Source: Paenarthrobacter nicotinovorans
Lineage (GTDB): Bacteria > Actinomycetota > Actinomycetes > Actinomycetales > Micrococcaceae
DNA: 64,000 nt
Assembly: GCF_021919345.1 (NCBI RefSeq)
Contig: NZ_CP089293.1
Coordinates: 992,001-1,056,000 of the forward strand
Reading direction: 5' to 3'
The notes beneath the pieces are model-generated. The model had not been told where the DNA came from, made no database searches, and saw only the letters and a list, made by a program, of their open reading frames with translations. The position numbers were made by a program, and so were the translations under genes. The first letter of the stretch is position 1. Each line of letters opens with the position of its first letter. Positions 8,914 to 17,991 of the stretch are shown here, in pieces.

Positions 8914-10083
8914 GTGGACCTGTTTGAATATCAGGCGCGCGATATGTTCGAAGCGCACGGTGTACCCGTGCTCGCCGGCATCGTGGCGCACACTCCTGAA
9001 GAAGCGAAGGCAGCTGCCGAGAAGATCGGCGGCGTAACAGTCGTCAAGGCACAGGTTAAGGTTGGTGGCCGCGGCAAGGCCGGCGGCGTCAAGGTTGCCA
9101 AGTCTGCCGACGAGGCACTTGAGCACGCCACCAATATCCTGGGCATGGACATCAAGGGCCACACCGTCAACAAGGTGATGATCGCCCAGGGTGCTGACAT
9201 CGCCGAGGAATTCTACTTCTCGGTCCTCCTGGACCGTGCCAACCGCAATTACCTGGCCATGTGCTCGGTTGAAGGCGGCATGGAAATCGAGCAGCTTGCT
9301 GTCGAGCGTCCCGAGGCCCTGGCCAAGATCGCCATCGACCCGGCTGTGGGCATCGACCAGGCCAAGGCTGACGAGATCGTCGCAGCTGCAGGCTTCGCTG
9401 AAGAACTGCGCGGCAAGGTCGCCGACGTCATTCTGAAGCTCTGGGATGTCTTCAAGAAGGAAGACGCAACCCTGGTTGAGGTCAACCCGCTGGTCCGCAC
9501 CGGAGCAGGCGACATCGTTGCCCTCGACGGCAAGGTCTCCCTGGACGAGAACGCCGACTTCCGCCACGTGCACCACGCAACGCTGGAAGACAAGGACGCA
9601 GCTGACCCCCTCGAGGCCAAGGCCAAGGCGCAGGACCTCAACTACGTCAAGCTGGACGGCGAAGTAGGCATCATCGGCAACGGCGCCGGTCTTGTGATGT
9701 CCACCCTCGACGTCGTTGCTTACGCCGGCGAGAACCGCGGCAACGTCAAGCCCGCCAACTTCCTGGACATCGGTGGTGGAGCTTCCGCCGAGGTCATGGC
9801 CAACGGCCTGGACGTTATCCTGGGCGACTCCCAGGTCAAGAGCGTGTTCGTGAACGTCTTCGGTGGCATCACCGCGTGTGACGCTGTTGCCAAGGGCATC
9901 GTGGGTGCACTGGCCGAGCTCGGTTCTTCCGCGAACAAGCCGCTGGTTGTTCGCCTCGACGGCAACAACGTTGAGGAAGGCCGCCGCATCCTGACCGAGG
10001 CCAACCACCCGCTGGTAACCCTGGCCGCCACCATGGACGAGGGCGCCGACAAGGCCGCCGAGCTCGCCAACGCAGCTAAGTAA
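8914..10083 (+). CDS. sucC: Succinyl-CoA synthetase (ADP-forming), beta subunit
   Basis: TCA-cycle enzyme that makes succinate and ATP/GTP from succinyl-CoA. The 389-residue length is normal for the family. An N-terminal ATP-grasp domain (about 1-230) shows [18 protein letters not shown] and the metal-binding EVNPLV. The C-terminal ligase domain (about 245-389) shows the conserved [17 protein letters not shown]. It starts with GTG, preceded by GAAGGA. sucD follows after 12 bp and encodes the partner subunit. Confidence 0.97.
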   Translation: MDLFEYQARDMFEAHGVPVLAGIVAHTPEEAKAAAEKIGGVTVVKAQVKVGGRGKAGGVKVAKSADEALEHATNILGMDIKGHTVNKVMIAQGADIAEEFYFSVLLDRANRNYLAMCSVEGGMEIEQLAVERPEALAKIAIDPAVGIDQAKADEIVAAAGFAEELRGKVADVILKLWDVFKKEDATLVEVNPLVRTGAGDIVALDGKVSLDENADFRHVHHATLEDKDAADPLEAKAKAQDLNYVKLDGEVGIIGNGAGLVMSTLDVVAYAGENRGNVKPANFLDIGGGASAEVMANGLDVILGDSQVKSVFVNVFGGITACDAVAKGIVGALAELGSSANKPLVVRLDGNNVEEGRRILTEANHPLVTLAATMDEGADKAAELANAAK

Positions 10084-10095
10084 AGGGACGCGACA

Positions 10096-10998
10096 ATGTC
10101 TATCTACCTCAACAAGGACTCCAAGGTCATCGTTCAGGGCATCACCGGCGGCGAGGGCACCAAGCACACCGCCCTGATGCTCAAGGCCGGCACCAACATT
10201 GTTGGTGGCGTCAATGCCCGCAAGGCCGGCACCACGGTCCTGCACGGCGACAAGGAAATCACTGTCTTCGGCACCGTCAAGGAAGCCATGGCTGAAACCG
10301 GCGCTGACGTCTCCATCGTCTTCGTTCCGCCGGCATTCACCAAGGACGCCGTGGTTGAAGCCATCGAAGCCGGCATCGGCCTCGTGGTTGTCATCACCGA
10401 AGGTGTTCCGGTTCAGGACTCCGCAGAGTTCTGGGCACTGGCCCAGTCCAAGGTGGACGCCGACGGCAAGCAGGTCACGCGCATCATCGGACCGAACTGC
10501 CCCGGCATCATCACCCCGGGCGAGGCCCTGGTTGGCATCACCCCTGCGAACATCACGGGCAAGGGCCCCATCGGCCTCGTGTCCAAGTCCGGTACCTTGA
10601 CCTACCAGATGATGTACGAACTCCGTGACCTCGGCTTCTCCACTGCGATCGGCATCGGTGGCGACCCCATCATCGGCACCACGCACATCGACGCCCTGGC
10701 CGCGTTCGAAGCTGACCCCGAGACCAAGGCAATCGTCATGATCGGCGAAATCGGTGGCGACGCTGAAGAGCGCGCAGCCGACTTCATCAAGGCCAACGTC
10801 ACCAAGCCTGTTGTTGGCTACGTGGCTGGCTTCACCGCTCCCGAAGGCAAGACCATGGGCCACGCCGGCGCCATCGTCTCCGGTTCCGCTGGTACCGCAC
10901 AGGCCAAGAAGGAAGCCCTCGAAGCTGCAGGCGTGAAGGTCGGCAAGACGCCGTCCGAGACCGCGAAGCTGCTGCGCGAAGTTTACGCAACGCTCTAG
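10096..10998 (+). CDS. sucD: Succinyl-CoA synthetase, alpha subunit
   Basis: The 300-residue subunit carries the CoA-binding Rossmann domain (residues 1-125, with [13 protein letters not shown]) and the phosphohistidine of the catalytic cycle in [10 protein letters not shown] (His about 256). It forms the enzyme with SucC from the same operon, and AAGGGA precedes the ATG. A strong hairpin at 11016-11064 begins 17 bp after the stop codon. Confidence 0.97.
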   Translation: MSIYLNKDSKVIVQGITGGEGTKHTALMLKAGTNIVGGVNARKAGTTVLHGDKEITVFGTVKEAMAETGADVSIVFVPPAFTKDAVVEAIEAGIGLVVVITEGVPVQDSAEFWALAQSKVDADGKQVTRIIGPNCPGIITPGEALVGITPANITGKGPIGLVSKSGTLTYQMMYELRDLGFSTAIGIGGDPIIGTTHIDALAAFEADPETKAIVMIGEIGGDAEERAADFIKANVTKPVVGYVAGFTAPEGKTMGHAGAIVSGSAGTAQAKKEALEAAGVKVGKTPSETAKLLREVYATL

Positions 10999-11015
10999 GT
11001 TCCGCAGTAAGACTG

Positions 11016-11069
11016 ACGACGGCGGCCCGGTGCCTTCCCATGGAAGGTGCCGGGCCGCCGTCGTATTTT
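11016..11069 (+). terminator. sucCD terminator, hairpin copy 1
   Basis: A 23-bp stem (11016-11038 with 11042-11064), with two G-U wobbles, is built around CCTTCC/GGAAGG and ends in ACGACGGCGG/CCGCCGTCGT. It is followed by ATTTTC. Near-identical hairpins recur at 11237-11287 and 11607-11656, so this terminator is itself part of the repeat family. Confidence 0.75.
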
Positions 11070-11236
11070 CAGCGTTCGTTGTGGGGCCCGTTGTGCGGGG
11101 TATTCGCGTGTTTTGGGGCGCAACGCGGGGACGAGTGACGCGCATGTTCGCTGGGGACGCGCATGTTTGCTGGCGACGCCCGGATGTGGGTGTCCTGGGT
11201 CGGGTTGGGTGTCGCTCAGGAGTTTGGGTGTCATTT

Positions 11237-11287
11237 ACGACGGCGGCCCGGTGCCCTTCCCCGCGGAAGGCGCCGGGCCGCCGTCGT
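11237..11287. repeat. GC-rich hairpin copy 2
   Basis: The inverted repeat ACGACGGCGGCCCGG/CCGGGCCGCCGTCGT has an inner CCTTCC/GGAAGG pair and the same architecture as the sucCD terminator hairpin. Confidence 0.8.
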
Positions 11288-11606
11288 ACTTAAAGCGTTC
11301 GTTGTGGGGCCTGCTGTGCGGGGTATTCGCGTGTTTTGGGGCGCAGAGTGGGCCTCGCAACGTGAAGTTCCTCGTTGTGGGGCCTGTTGTGCAGGGTGTT
11401 CGCGTGTTTGGGGGCGCAGAGCGGGCCTCGCAACGTGAAGTTCCTCGTTGTGGGGCCTGTTGTGCAGGGTGTTCGCGTGTTTGGGTGGCGTAGCGCGGGG
11501 ACGAGTGACGCGCATGTTTGCTGGGGACGCGCATATTCGTTGGTGACGCCCGGATGTGGGTGTCCTGGGTCGGGTTGGGTGTCGCTCAGGAGTTTGGGTG
11601 TCATTT

Positions 11607-11656
11607 ACGACGGCGGCCCGGTCCCTTCCCCGCGGAAGGTACCGGGCCGCCGTCGT
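11607..11656. repeat. GC-rich hairpin copy 3
   Basis: This is the third copy of the ACGACGGCGG...CCGCCGTCGT inverted repeat, 370 bp after copy 2 and followed by ACTTTAAGCG as in copy 2 (ACTTAAAGCG). Confidence 0.8.
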
Positions 11657-11811
11657 ACTTTAAGCGTTCGTTGTGGGGCCCGCTGTGCGGGGTATTCGCG
11701 TGTTTTGGGGCGCAGAGTGGGCCTCGCAACGTGAGGTTCCCCGTTGTGGGGCCCGCTGTGCGGGGTATTCGCGTGTTTGGGGGCGTAGAGTGGGCCTCGC
11801 AACGCTCAAGC

Positions 11812-11846
11812 AAAGGCCCGTCCGGAATGTCCCGGGCGGGCTTTTG
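11812..11846 (+). terminator. Terminator-like hairpin at the end of the repeat array
   Basis: AAAGGCCCG and CGGGCGGGCTTTT form a GC-rich stem with an A-run on the left and a T-run on the right, so it could stop transcription in either direction. It insulates the tautomerase promoter from readthrough. Confidence 0.6.
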
Positions 11847-11876
11847 CTGTACTCCAGATGCAATTATTTGTTAGTA

Positions 11877-11886
11877 TGTCAGGACA
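11877..11886. promoter_or_regulatory. GntR-type operator upstream of the tautomerase gene
   Basis: TGTCAGGACA, a perfect TGTC-NN-GACA inverted repeat, lies 21 bp before the tautomerase start. The same sequence is found at 22799 before the inositol transporter, which ties this gene to the inositol regulon. Confidence 0.65.
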
Positions 11887-11907
11887 AACTACTCCAGGAG
11901 GATCGCA

Positions 11908-12312
11908 ATGCCGCTTGTTCGAATCGATGTAAACCAAGGTCGCTCGCCCGCGGAGCTGGCTGCCCTCAGCCGCGCCATCCACGACGCCATCCTTGCCGAG
12001 TATGGAATCCCCGAGCGGGACTACTTCCACATCCTTACGGAACATGCGCAGGGTCAAATCGTCGCCCAGGACGCAGGCCTCGGTTTCGAGCGCACCGACA
12101 GTGTGGTCATGATCCAGATCTTCACCCAGGGTGGACGCAGCCAGGAGGCCAAGAGCTCCCTCTTTGAGGCCATCGCGACTGGCCTGGCCGGTGTGGGCGT
12201 TGCGGGCGAGGATGTCTTTGTTGGCTACGTGGAGAACTCGCCGGGGGACTGGTCCTTTGGCTTTGGGCGCAGCCAATATGTCAGTGGGGAACTGGCTGTT
12301 CCGAGCAAGTAA
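11908..12312 (+). CDS. Tautomerase-superfamily protein
   Basis: The 134-residue protein begins Met-Pro (MPLVRIDV), and the N-terminal proline after Met removal is the catalytic base of the 4-oxalocrotonate tautomerase superfamily. The length fits the longer members formed from two beta-alpha-beta units. CAGGAGG precedes the ATG. The substrate is unknown. Because it lies before iolC and has the same operator as the iol genes, a role in keto-enol conversion of an inositol breakdown intermediate is plausible, but it is inferred. Confidence 0.82.
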   Translation: MPLVRIDVNQGRSPAELAALSRAIHDAILAEYGIPERDYFHILTEHAQGQIVAQDAGLGFERTDSVVMIQIFTQGGRSQEAKSSLFEAIATGLAGVGVAGEDVFVGYVENSPGDWSFGFGRSQYVSGELAVPSK

Positions 12313-12338
12313 AAGCCGCCCGTGTCATGTTGTAAATA

Positions 12339-12364
12339 TGTCAGTACAAACCTTTGACAGGACA
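12339..12364. promoter_or_regulatory. Two GntR-type operators before iolC
   Basis: TGTCAGTACA (12339-12348) and TGACAGGACA (12355-12364) lie 16 bp apart start to start. The second overlaps the -35 hexamer TTGACA, so binding should block RNA polymerase. Confidence 0.7.
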
Positions 12365-12382
12365 TGAAATCTGGTGCAAAGT
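12354..12382 (+). promoter_or_regulatory. Promoter of the iolC operon
   Basis: A consensus -35 TTGACA (12354-12359) is followed 17 bp later by CAAAGT (12377-12382) as -10. It would drive iolC through iolH, which all run in the same direction with short gaps. Confidence 0.6.
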
Positions 12383-12474
12383 AGTCATGTGGCCCCGCTC
12401 ACTGAGGGGTGGCAAGGCATTGGGGCCCAGCGCTCAAAGGTTCAGAGTTCACAAGAGAAAGGTCAACGATTACC

Positions 12475-13497
12475 GTGACCCACGAACTACTCACGATCGG
12501 GCGCATCAGCGTTGATATCTACCCGAATGACATCGGAGTGGACCTGGAGGACGTGACGTCCTTCGGTAAGTACCTCGGAGGCTCGCCCTCCAACGTGGCT
12601 GTTGCGGCAGCCCGCCATGGCCGCCGCACCGGTGTCATCACCCGCACCGGCGATGACGCCTTCGGGAAGTACCTGCACCGCGAACTTCACAAGTTCAGCG
12701 TTGACGATTCGTTCGTGTCGCCGGTTGCGGAATACCCCACGGCAGTGACGTTCTGCGCGATCAAGCCCGCAACGGACGAGTTCCCGCTGTACTTCTACGG
12801 CCGCTTCCCCACGGCGCCTGACCTGCAGATCAAAGCCGAAGAGCTTGATCTGGAAGCTGTCCGCGAAGCAGGAATCTTCTGGTCCACCGTCACCGGCCTG
12901 TGCCAGGAGCCCAGCCGCAGCGCACACATCGCCGCACACCAGGCCCGTCCCCGGACCGGCTTGAAGCCGGGCCAGTTCACCATCTTGGACCTGGATTACC
13001 GCCCCATGTTCTGGTCGTCCGAAGAAGAAGCCCGCACCGAGGTCGCCAAGATCCTCCCGCACGTCACTGTCGCGATCGGCAACGATAAGGAATGCGCCGT
13101 CGCCGTGGGTGAGGGAACGCCTGATGAGCAGGCAGACCGCTTGCTGGCCGCCGGCGTCGAAATCGCCGTCGTGAAGCTTGGCGCTGAAGGCGTGATGGCC
13201 AAGACCCGCACGGAACGCGTGGTCTCGGCGCCTGTCCCGGTGGAAACCGTCAACGGCCTGGGCGCCGGCGACTCCTTCGGCGGCGCTTTCTGTCACGGAC
13301 TGCTGTCCGGCTGGCCGCTGTCGGAAGTCCTCGACTACGCCAACGCTTCGGGCGCGATTGTCGCCTCCCGGGTGTCGTGCGCGGATGCGATGCCGACGCC
13401 GGACGAGGTCACCTCGCTGCTCGCCGAACGTGGCCGGCCCATTCCCGGTGCCTCACTTGCAGCCTCCTCGACCCTCGCAGAAGGAGCAGTGCGTTGA
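12475..13497 (+). CDS. iolC: 5-dehydro-2-deoxygluconokinase
   Basis: Phosphorylates 2-deoxy-5-keto-gluconate in myo-inositol catabolism. It is a PfkB/ribokinase-family protein of 340 residues with the substrate/Gly motif GGSPSNVAVAAAR near residue 40 and the catalytic NGLGAGDSFGGAF near residue 260 (the Asp is the base). GTG at 12475 was chosen because the N-terminus then reads THELLTIGRISVDIYP as in the family; GAAAGG upstream is a weak ribosome site. It overlaps the next gene by 4 bp. Confidence 0.93.
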   Translation: MTHELLTIGRISVDIYPNDIGVDLEDVTSFGKYLGGSPSNVAVAAARHGRRTGVITRTGDDAFGKYLHRELHKFSVDDSFVSPVAEYPTAVTFCAIKPATDEFPLYFYGRFPTAPDLQIKAEELDLEAVREAGIFWSTVTGLCQEPSRSAHIAAHQARPRTGLKPGQFTILDLDYRPMFWSSEEEARTEVAKILPHVTVAIGNDKECAVAVGEGTPDEQADRLLAAGVEIAVVKLGAEGVMAKTRTERVVSAPVPVETVNGLGAGDSFGGAFCHGLLSGWPLSEVLDYANASGAIVASRVSCADAMPTPDEVTSLLAERGRPIPGASLAASSTLAEGAVR

Positions 13498-14456
13498 GCC
13501 TCAACGATGACCCCCGCCGTTATGAGCACCTGAGCCGGATCAGGCTTGAAGACCCGGAAGCTGTTGCCCGCGCGGCAGCCACGCGCCGCAGGCACCCTGG
13601 ACTGAAGCACGGCAAGCAGAACTTCATCGTCGCGGCTGACCACCCGGCCCGTGGTGCCCTGGCCGTCGGCTCCGAGCCCATGGCGATGGCCGACCGCCGC
13701 GACCTCCTGGACCGCCTCCAGATTGCGTTGGCCAACCCCGCCGTGGACGGCATCCTCGCCTCGCCGGACATCATGGACGACCTCCTGCTCCTGGGCGCGT
13801 TGGATGGCAAACTCATTTTTGGTTCCATGAACCGTGGCGGCCTGGCCGGTCTGGTCAACGAGTTCGACGACCGTTTCACCGGACACACGGCAGAGGCCCT
13901 TGAAGCACTCGGCGCCGATGGCGGCAAGATGCTGACCCGTATCTGCCTGGGCGACCCGGACACGGTGGCCACCCTCGAAGCCACTGCCAAAGCCATTGAT
14001 TCCCTGGCAGCACGCAAGCTGATCGCCATGGTGGAGCCGTTCCTGTCCGTGCGTGACGCCCACGGCAAAGTCCGCAACGACCTCCGCGCGGATGCTGTGA
14101 TCAAGTCCGTGGGAATTGCCGAGGGCCTCGGTTCTACCAGTGCCTACACCTGGATGAAGCTGCCGGTGGTGGCCGAAATGGAACGCGTCATGGCCTCCAC
14201 CACCCTGCCGACCGTACTCTTGGGCGGCGACCCGGACGGTACCCAGGACGAGGTGTTCGCCAGCTGGCAAGCGGCATTGGCACTTCCGGGCGTGCGTGGC
14301 CTGACGGTCGGGCGCACCCTGCTGTACCCGCACGACGGCGACGTCGCAGGTGCCGTAGCAACGGCCGCCTCGCTGCTGAACAACACTGCGTCCGTGCCCG
14401 CCGTCGCGGCGAAGAATGGCGCTGATGCCCGTATTCCAGTGAAAGTATCGGAGTAG
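13494..14456 (+). CDS. Cgl0158-type (beta/alpha)8 aldolase, probable DKGP aldolase
   Basis: The 320-residue TIM-barrel-like protein resembles the Cgl0158 family found in actinobacterial inositol clusters. It starts with TTG at 13494, overlapping the iolC stop (TTGA), with AAGGAG 8 bases upstream. No IolJ (class II aldolase) is present, while every other step of the pathway is, so this is the best candidate to cleave 2-deoxy-5-keto-gluconate 6-phosphate into malonic semialdehyde and dihydroxyacetone phosphate. Motifs such as VAADHPARGALAVG and KLIAMVEPF fit a class I aldolase fold; the catalytic lysine is not assigned. Confidence 0.8.
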   Translation: MSLNDDPRRYEHLSRIRLEDPEAVARAAATRRRHPGLKHGKQNFIVAADHPARGALAVGSEPMAMADRRDLLDRLQIALANPAVDGILASPDIMDDLLLLGALDGKLIFGSMNRGGLAGLVNEFDDRFTGHTAEALEALGADGGKMLTRICLGDPDTVATLEATAKAIDSLAARKLIAMVEPFLSVRDAHGKVRNDLRADAVIKSVGIAEGLGSTSAYTWMKLPVVAEMERVMASTTLPTVLLGGDPDGTQDEVFASWQAALALPGVRGLTVGRTLLYPHDGDVAGAVATAASLLNNTASVPAVAAKNGADARIPVKVSE

Positions 14457-14463
14457 AAGACCC

Positions 14464-16410
14464 ATGGGAACAGCAACCCGTCGGATGACCGTGGCGCAGG
14501 CCGTGGTCGAGTTCCTTTCCAAGCAGTACACCGTGGATTCCATTAACGGAGTGGAGTATCGTGAGCGCCTGATTCCGGGCACGTTCGGCATCTTCGGACA
14601 CGGCAATGTTGCTGGTGTGGGACAGGCCTTGAAGCAGTACCAGGCCGCGGACCCCACCATCATGCCGTACTACCAGGGCCGCAACGAGCAGGCCCAGGCC
14701 CATCAGGCGGTAGGTTACGCACGGCACACGCGCCGCCGCCAGACGTTCGCGATCAGCACCTCCATCGGCCCGGGTTCCTCGAACCTGCTGACAGGTGCCG
14801 CCTTGGCCACCACCAACCGCCTTCCCGTGCTGCTGCTGCCGAGTGACACCTTCGCAACCCGCGCGGCGGACCCTGTGCTGCAGCAGTTGGAGCTCCCATA
14901 CGCTTACGACATCACGGTCAACGATGCCTTCCGTCCGTTGTCCAAGTTCTTCGACCGGGTTTCGCGTCCGGAACAGTTGTTCTCCGCGTTCCACCACGGG
15001 CTGCGTGTCCTGACGGATCCGGCGGAGACTGGTGCCGTCACCATTTCGCTGCCGCAGGATGTCCAGGCGGAGGCCTTCGACGTCCCGGAAGAGTTCCTGG
15101 CCGAACGTGAATGGCGGATCCGCCGCCCCGAGGCCGACGATGACGACATCCGCCGCGCCGTGGAGGCCATCCGTGCGGCCAAGCGCCCGCTGATCATCGC
15201 CGGTGGTGGAGTCCTCTACGCCTACGCCAACGATGAACTCGCCAAGTTCGCTGAACTGACCGGCATTCCGGTAGGCAACACCCAAGCCGGCGTGGGCGTC
15301 CTGCCGTGGGACCACAAGTTCTCCCTCGGTGCCATCGGTTCAACCGGCACGACGGCGGCCAACGCCATCGCCGCCGAAGCGGACCTCATCATCGGTATCG
15401 GCACGCGCTACGAGGACTTCACCACCGCGTCCCGCACGGCGTTCCAAAACCCGGACGTGAAGTTCGTGAACATCAACGTGGCCCCCATCGACGCTTACAA
15501 GCACGGGACAACGCTCCCGATCGTCGCTGACGCCCGCAAGGCATTGGTGAAGCTGAACGAGGCCCTGGGCGGGTACCGCGTCGGTGCTGACCTCGAACAG
15601 AAGGTCGCTGCGGAAAAGAAGCGCTGGAACGCGATCGTGGACGAGGCTTTCGAGACCCGTTACACACCGCTGCCGGCCCAGAACGAGATCATCGGTGCCA
15701 CCAACAAGGCCATGGATGACCAGGACGTTGTCATCTGTGCCGCCGGTTCGCTGCCGGGTGACCTGCACAAGATGTGGCGTGTCCGCGACCCGTTCGGCTA
15801 CCACGTGGAATACGCGTACTCCTGCATGGGCTACGAAATCCCCGGCGGGCTGGGCGTGAAGCGCGCAGCGCTGGCCGAAGCCGCCGCCGGTGGTCCGGAC
15901 AGGGATGTGGTGGTCATGGTGGGGGACGGCTCCTACCTGATGATGCATACCGAACTGGTCACCGCCGTCGCCGAACGCATCAAGCTGATCGTGGTCCTGA
16001 TACAGAACCACGGCTACGCCTCCATCGGTTCGCTGTCCGAGTCCCTCGGCTCGCAGCGCTTCGGTACGCAGTACCGCGTCCTGGACAAAGAACAGCACAG
16101 TTTCGACGCCGGTGAACACCTGCCCATCGACCTCGCCACCAACGCCGAATCCCTGGGCGCGAAGGTCATCCGGATCGAGCCTGGGGAGAACGTCATTGAG
16201 TCCCTGGGCGCAGCCATCAAGGAAGCCAAGGCAGCCCCGGAGACCGGCCCGATCGTGATCCACGTCGAATCCGATCCGCTGCTGGATGCGCCGTCCTCCG
16301 AATCCTGGTGGGACGTCCCCGTCTCGCAGGTCTCGGACCTGGAGTCCACCCAGCAGGCTTACAAGACGTACACCGACCACAAGAACCGCCAGCGCAAACT
16401 GCTCGGCTGA
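14464..16410 (+). CDS. iolD: 3D-(3,5/4)-trihydroxycyclohexane-1,2-dione hydrolase
   Basis: Thiamine-diphosphate enzyme that opens the inositol ring, giving 5-deoxy-glucuronate. The 648-residue length is normal. The N-terminal pyrimidine-binding domain shows GIFGHGNVAGVGQAL and the C-terminal diphosphate-binding domain shows MVGDGSYLMMHTEL (near residue 487) and IQNHGYASIGSL. It starts 7 bp after the aldolase gene and lies between aldolase and iolA in one operon. Confidence 0.95.
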   Translation: MGTATRRMTVAQAVVEFLSKQYTVDSINGVEYRERLIPGTFGIFGHGNVAGVGQALKQYQAADPTIMPYYQGRNEQAQAHQAVGYARHTRRRQTFAISTSIGPGSSNLLTGAALATTNRLPVLLLPSDTFATRAADPVLQQLELPYAYDITVNDAFRPLSKFFDRVSRPEQLFSAFHHGLRVLTDPAETGAVTISLPQDVQAEAFDVPEEFLAEREWRIRRPEADDDDIRRAVEAIRAAKRPLIIAGGGVLYAYANDELAKFAELTGIPVGNTQAGVGVLPWDHKFSLGAIGSTGTTAANAIAAEADLIIGIGTRYEDFTTASRTAFQNPDVKFVNINVAPIDAYKHGTTLPIVADARKALVKLNEALGGYRVGADLEQKVAAEKKRWNAIVDEAFETRYTPLPAQNEIIGATNKAMDDQDVVICAAGSLPGDLHKMWRVRDPFGYHVEYAYSCMGYEIPGGLGVKRAALAEAAAGGPDRDVVVMVGDGSYLMMHTELVTAVAERIKLIVVLIQNHGYASIGSLSESLGSQRFGTQYRVLDKEQHSFDAGEHLPIDLATNAESLGAKVIRIEPGENVIESLGAAIKEAKAAPETGPIVIHVESDPLLDAPSSESWWDVPVSQVSDLESTQQAYKTYTDHKNRQRKLLG

Positions 16411-16451
16411 TTCCCGCACACGTCACGCTACAGACCAAAGGAAGTCCGCAC

Positions 16452-17963
16452 ATGTCGACGACGACCACACTGACCACCATTCACCACTTCATCAACGGCG
16501 CTGAAACCACCGGTGAGGGCGACCGCACCCAGCCGGTGTACAACCCGGCCACCGGCCAGGTTACGGCTGAACTGCGCCTGGCCAACGAGGCTGACCTGAA
16601 CACAGCGGTTGCCGCCGCGAAGAAGGCCGCGGAGTCCTGGGGTGACATTTCCCTGGCCAAGCGCACCGCCGTGCTGTTCAAGTTCCGTGAGCTCGTGGCC
16701 GCCCACGTGGACGAACTCGCTGAGCTGATCACCGCCGAGCACGGCAAGGTCCTCTCTGACGCCAAGGGCGAGATCGGCCGTGGCCTGGAGGTCATCGAGT
16801 TCGCTTGTGGCATTCCGCAGTTGCTCAAGGGTGACTACTCTGACCAGGTCTCCACGGGCATCGATGTTTTCTCGTTCCGTGAGCCGCTGGGCGTGGTAGC
16901 CGGTATCACGCCGTTCAACTTCCCGGTCATGGTTCCGTTGTGGATGGCTCCGATGGCCATCGCCACCGGCAACGCGTTCATCCTCAAGCCCTCCGAGCGC
17001 GATCCGTCCGCCTCGATGCTGCTGGCCAAGCTGTGGAAGCAGGCCGGACTGCCGGACGGAGTGTTCCAGGTCCTGCACGGTGGCAAGGAAACCGTTGAGG
17101 GCCTGCTGACCCACCCGGACGTGGACGGCATCTCCTTCGTCGGCTCCACCCCGATCGCCCAGTACGTCCACGAGACCGCCACCAAGCACGGCAAGCGCGT
17201 CCAGGCCCTGGGCGGGGCGAAGAACCACGCCATCGTAATGCCCGACGCCGACCTCGACAACGCCGCAGACCACCTCGCCGCTGCCGCTTTCGGCTCAGCG
17301 GGGGAGCGCTGCATGGCCATCTCCGTCGCTGTGGCCGTCGGTGACGCCGCCGACCTGATCGTAAAGAAGGTCGAAGAACGCGCCCTGGCCGTGAAGGTCA
17401 AGAACGGCACCGAACCCGACGCTGAAATGGGCCCGGTCATCACCCCGGCTTCCAAGGAACGCATCGTCAAGATCGTCACCGAAGCCGAAACGGCCGGCGC
17501 GGCAATGGTGGTGGATGGCCGTGACCTGGTGGTCCCCGGCCACGAAGACGGCTTCTGGGTGGGCCCAACCGTGATCGACCACGTCAAGACCGAAATGACC
17601 GCCTACACCGAGGAAATCTTCGGACCCGTTCTGGTGGTGGTCCGCGTGGCCGACCTCGAAGAAGGCATCGCCCTGATCAACTCCAACCCGTACGGCAACG
17701 GCACCGCGATCTTCACCTCCTCCGGCGCGAACGCCCGGAAGTTCCAGCGCTCCGTGACCGTGGGCATGGTCGGCGTCAACGTTCCCCTGCCCGTGCCGGT
17801 GGCCTACCACTCCTTCGGTGGTTGGAAGAACTCCCTCTTCGGAGACAAGCACATCTACGGCCCCGAAGGCGTCTCCTTCTACACCCGGGGCAAGGTCATC
17901 ACCTCACGCTGGCCCGAGCCCACCCACGCCTCCGGCGCCTCGTACAACTTCCCCTCCAACTAG
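16452..17963 (+). CDS. iolA: Methylmalonate/malonate-semialdehyde dehydrogenase (acylating)
   Basis: CoA-dependent aldehyde dehydrogenase that turns malonic semialdehyde into acetyl-CoA and CO2, the last step of the pathway. The 503-residue protein shows the ALDH motifs GITPFNFPVMVPLW, GSTPIAQYVHETA and the catalytic cysteine in GSAGERCMAIS (Cys about 287). It starts at ATG 16452, preceded by AAAGGAAG. It lacks the general-base glutamate motif ELGG, with QALGGAKNH in its place, as expected for the MmsA/IolA branch. Confidence 0.95.
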   Translation: MSTTTTLTTIHHFINGAETTGEGDRTQPVYNPATGQVTAELRLANEADLNTAVAAAKKAAESWGDISLAKRTAVLFKFRELVAAHVDELAELITAEHGKVLSDAKGEIGRGLEVIEFACGIPQLLKGDYSDQVSTGIDVFSFREPLGVVAGITPFNFPVMVPLWMAPMAIATGNAFILKPSERDPSASMLLAKLWKQAGLPDGVFQVLHGGKETVEGLLTHPDVDGISFVGSTPIAQYVHETATKHGKRVQALGGAKNHAIVMPDADLDNAADHLAAAAFGSAGERCMAISVAVAVGDAADLIVKKVEERALAVKVKNGTEPDAEMGPVITPASKERIVKIVTEAETAGAAMVVDGRDLVVPGHEDGFWVGPTVIDHVKTEMTAYTEEIFGPVLVVVRVADLEEGIALINSNPYGNGTAIFTSSGANARKFQRSVTVGMVGVNVPLPVPVAYHSFGGWKNSLFGDKHIYGPEGVSFYTRGKVITSRWPEPTHASGASYNFPSN

Positions 17964-17991
17964 CAGCTTCCCGAAGAAAGACAACGCTGTC

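Larger units (their letters stand above)
11078..11815. repeat. Tandem 369-bp duplication with nested 73-bp units
   Basis: 11078-11446 and 11447-11815 are two tandem copies of a 369-bp block. Each block contains a short GTTGTGGGGCC unit (11078-11130; 11447-11500), a 106-bp element beginning ACGAGTGACGCG (11131-11236; 11501-11606), a hairpin (11237-11287; 11607-11656), and two 73-bp units beginning GTTGTGGGGCC (11301, 11374; 11670, 11743). The offsets between copies are constant at 369-370 bp. The GTTGTGGGGCC unit therefore occurs six times. Origin and function are unknown. Confidence 0.9.
10999..11907. other. 909-bp non-coding interval with a repeat array
   Basis: No credible gene is seen here. 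From left to right it holds a GC-rich hairpin that probably terminates sucCD, a tandem duplication of about 369 bp containing two further copies of that hairpin, a second terminator near 11812-11844, and an operator before the tautomerase gene. Long open frames exist on both strands only because the repeats are GC-rich; their translations repeat and lack codon bias. Confidence 0.8.

Noticed and set aside
8812..11145. A 777-codon open frame antisense to sucCD
   Set aside because: It is the mirror of two strongly conserved coding genes with actinobacterial codon bias; no start signal and no recognisable domain.
11047..11734. Several long overlapping open frames on both strands in the repeat array
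   Set aside because: They repeat with the DNA units, have no ribosome sites, occur in many frames at once, and give low-complexity products; GC-rich repeats without stops explain them.
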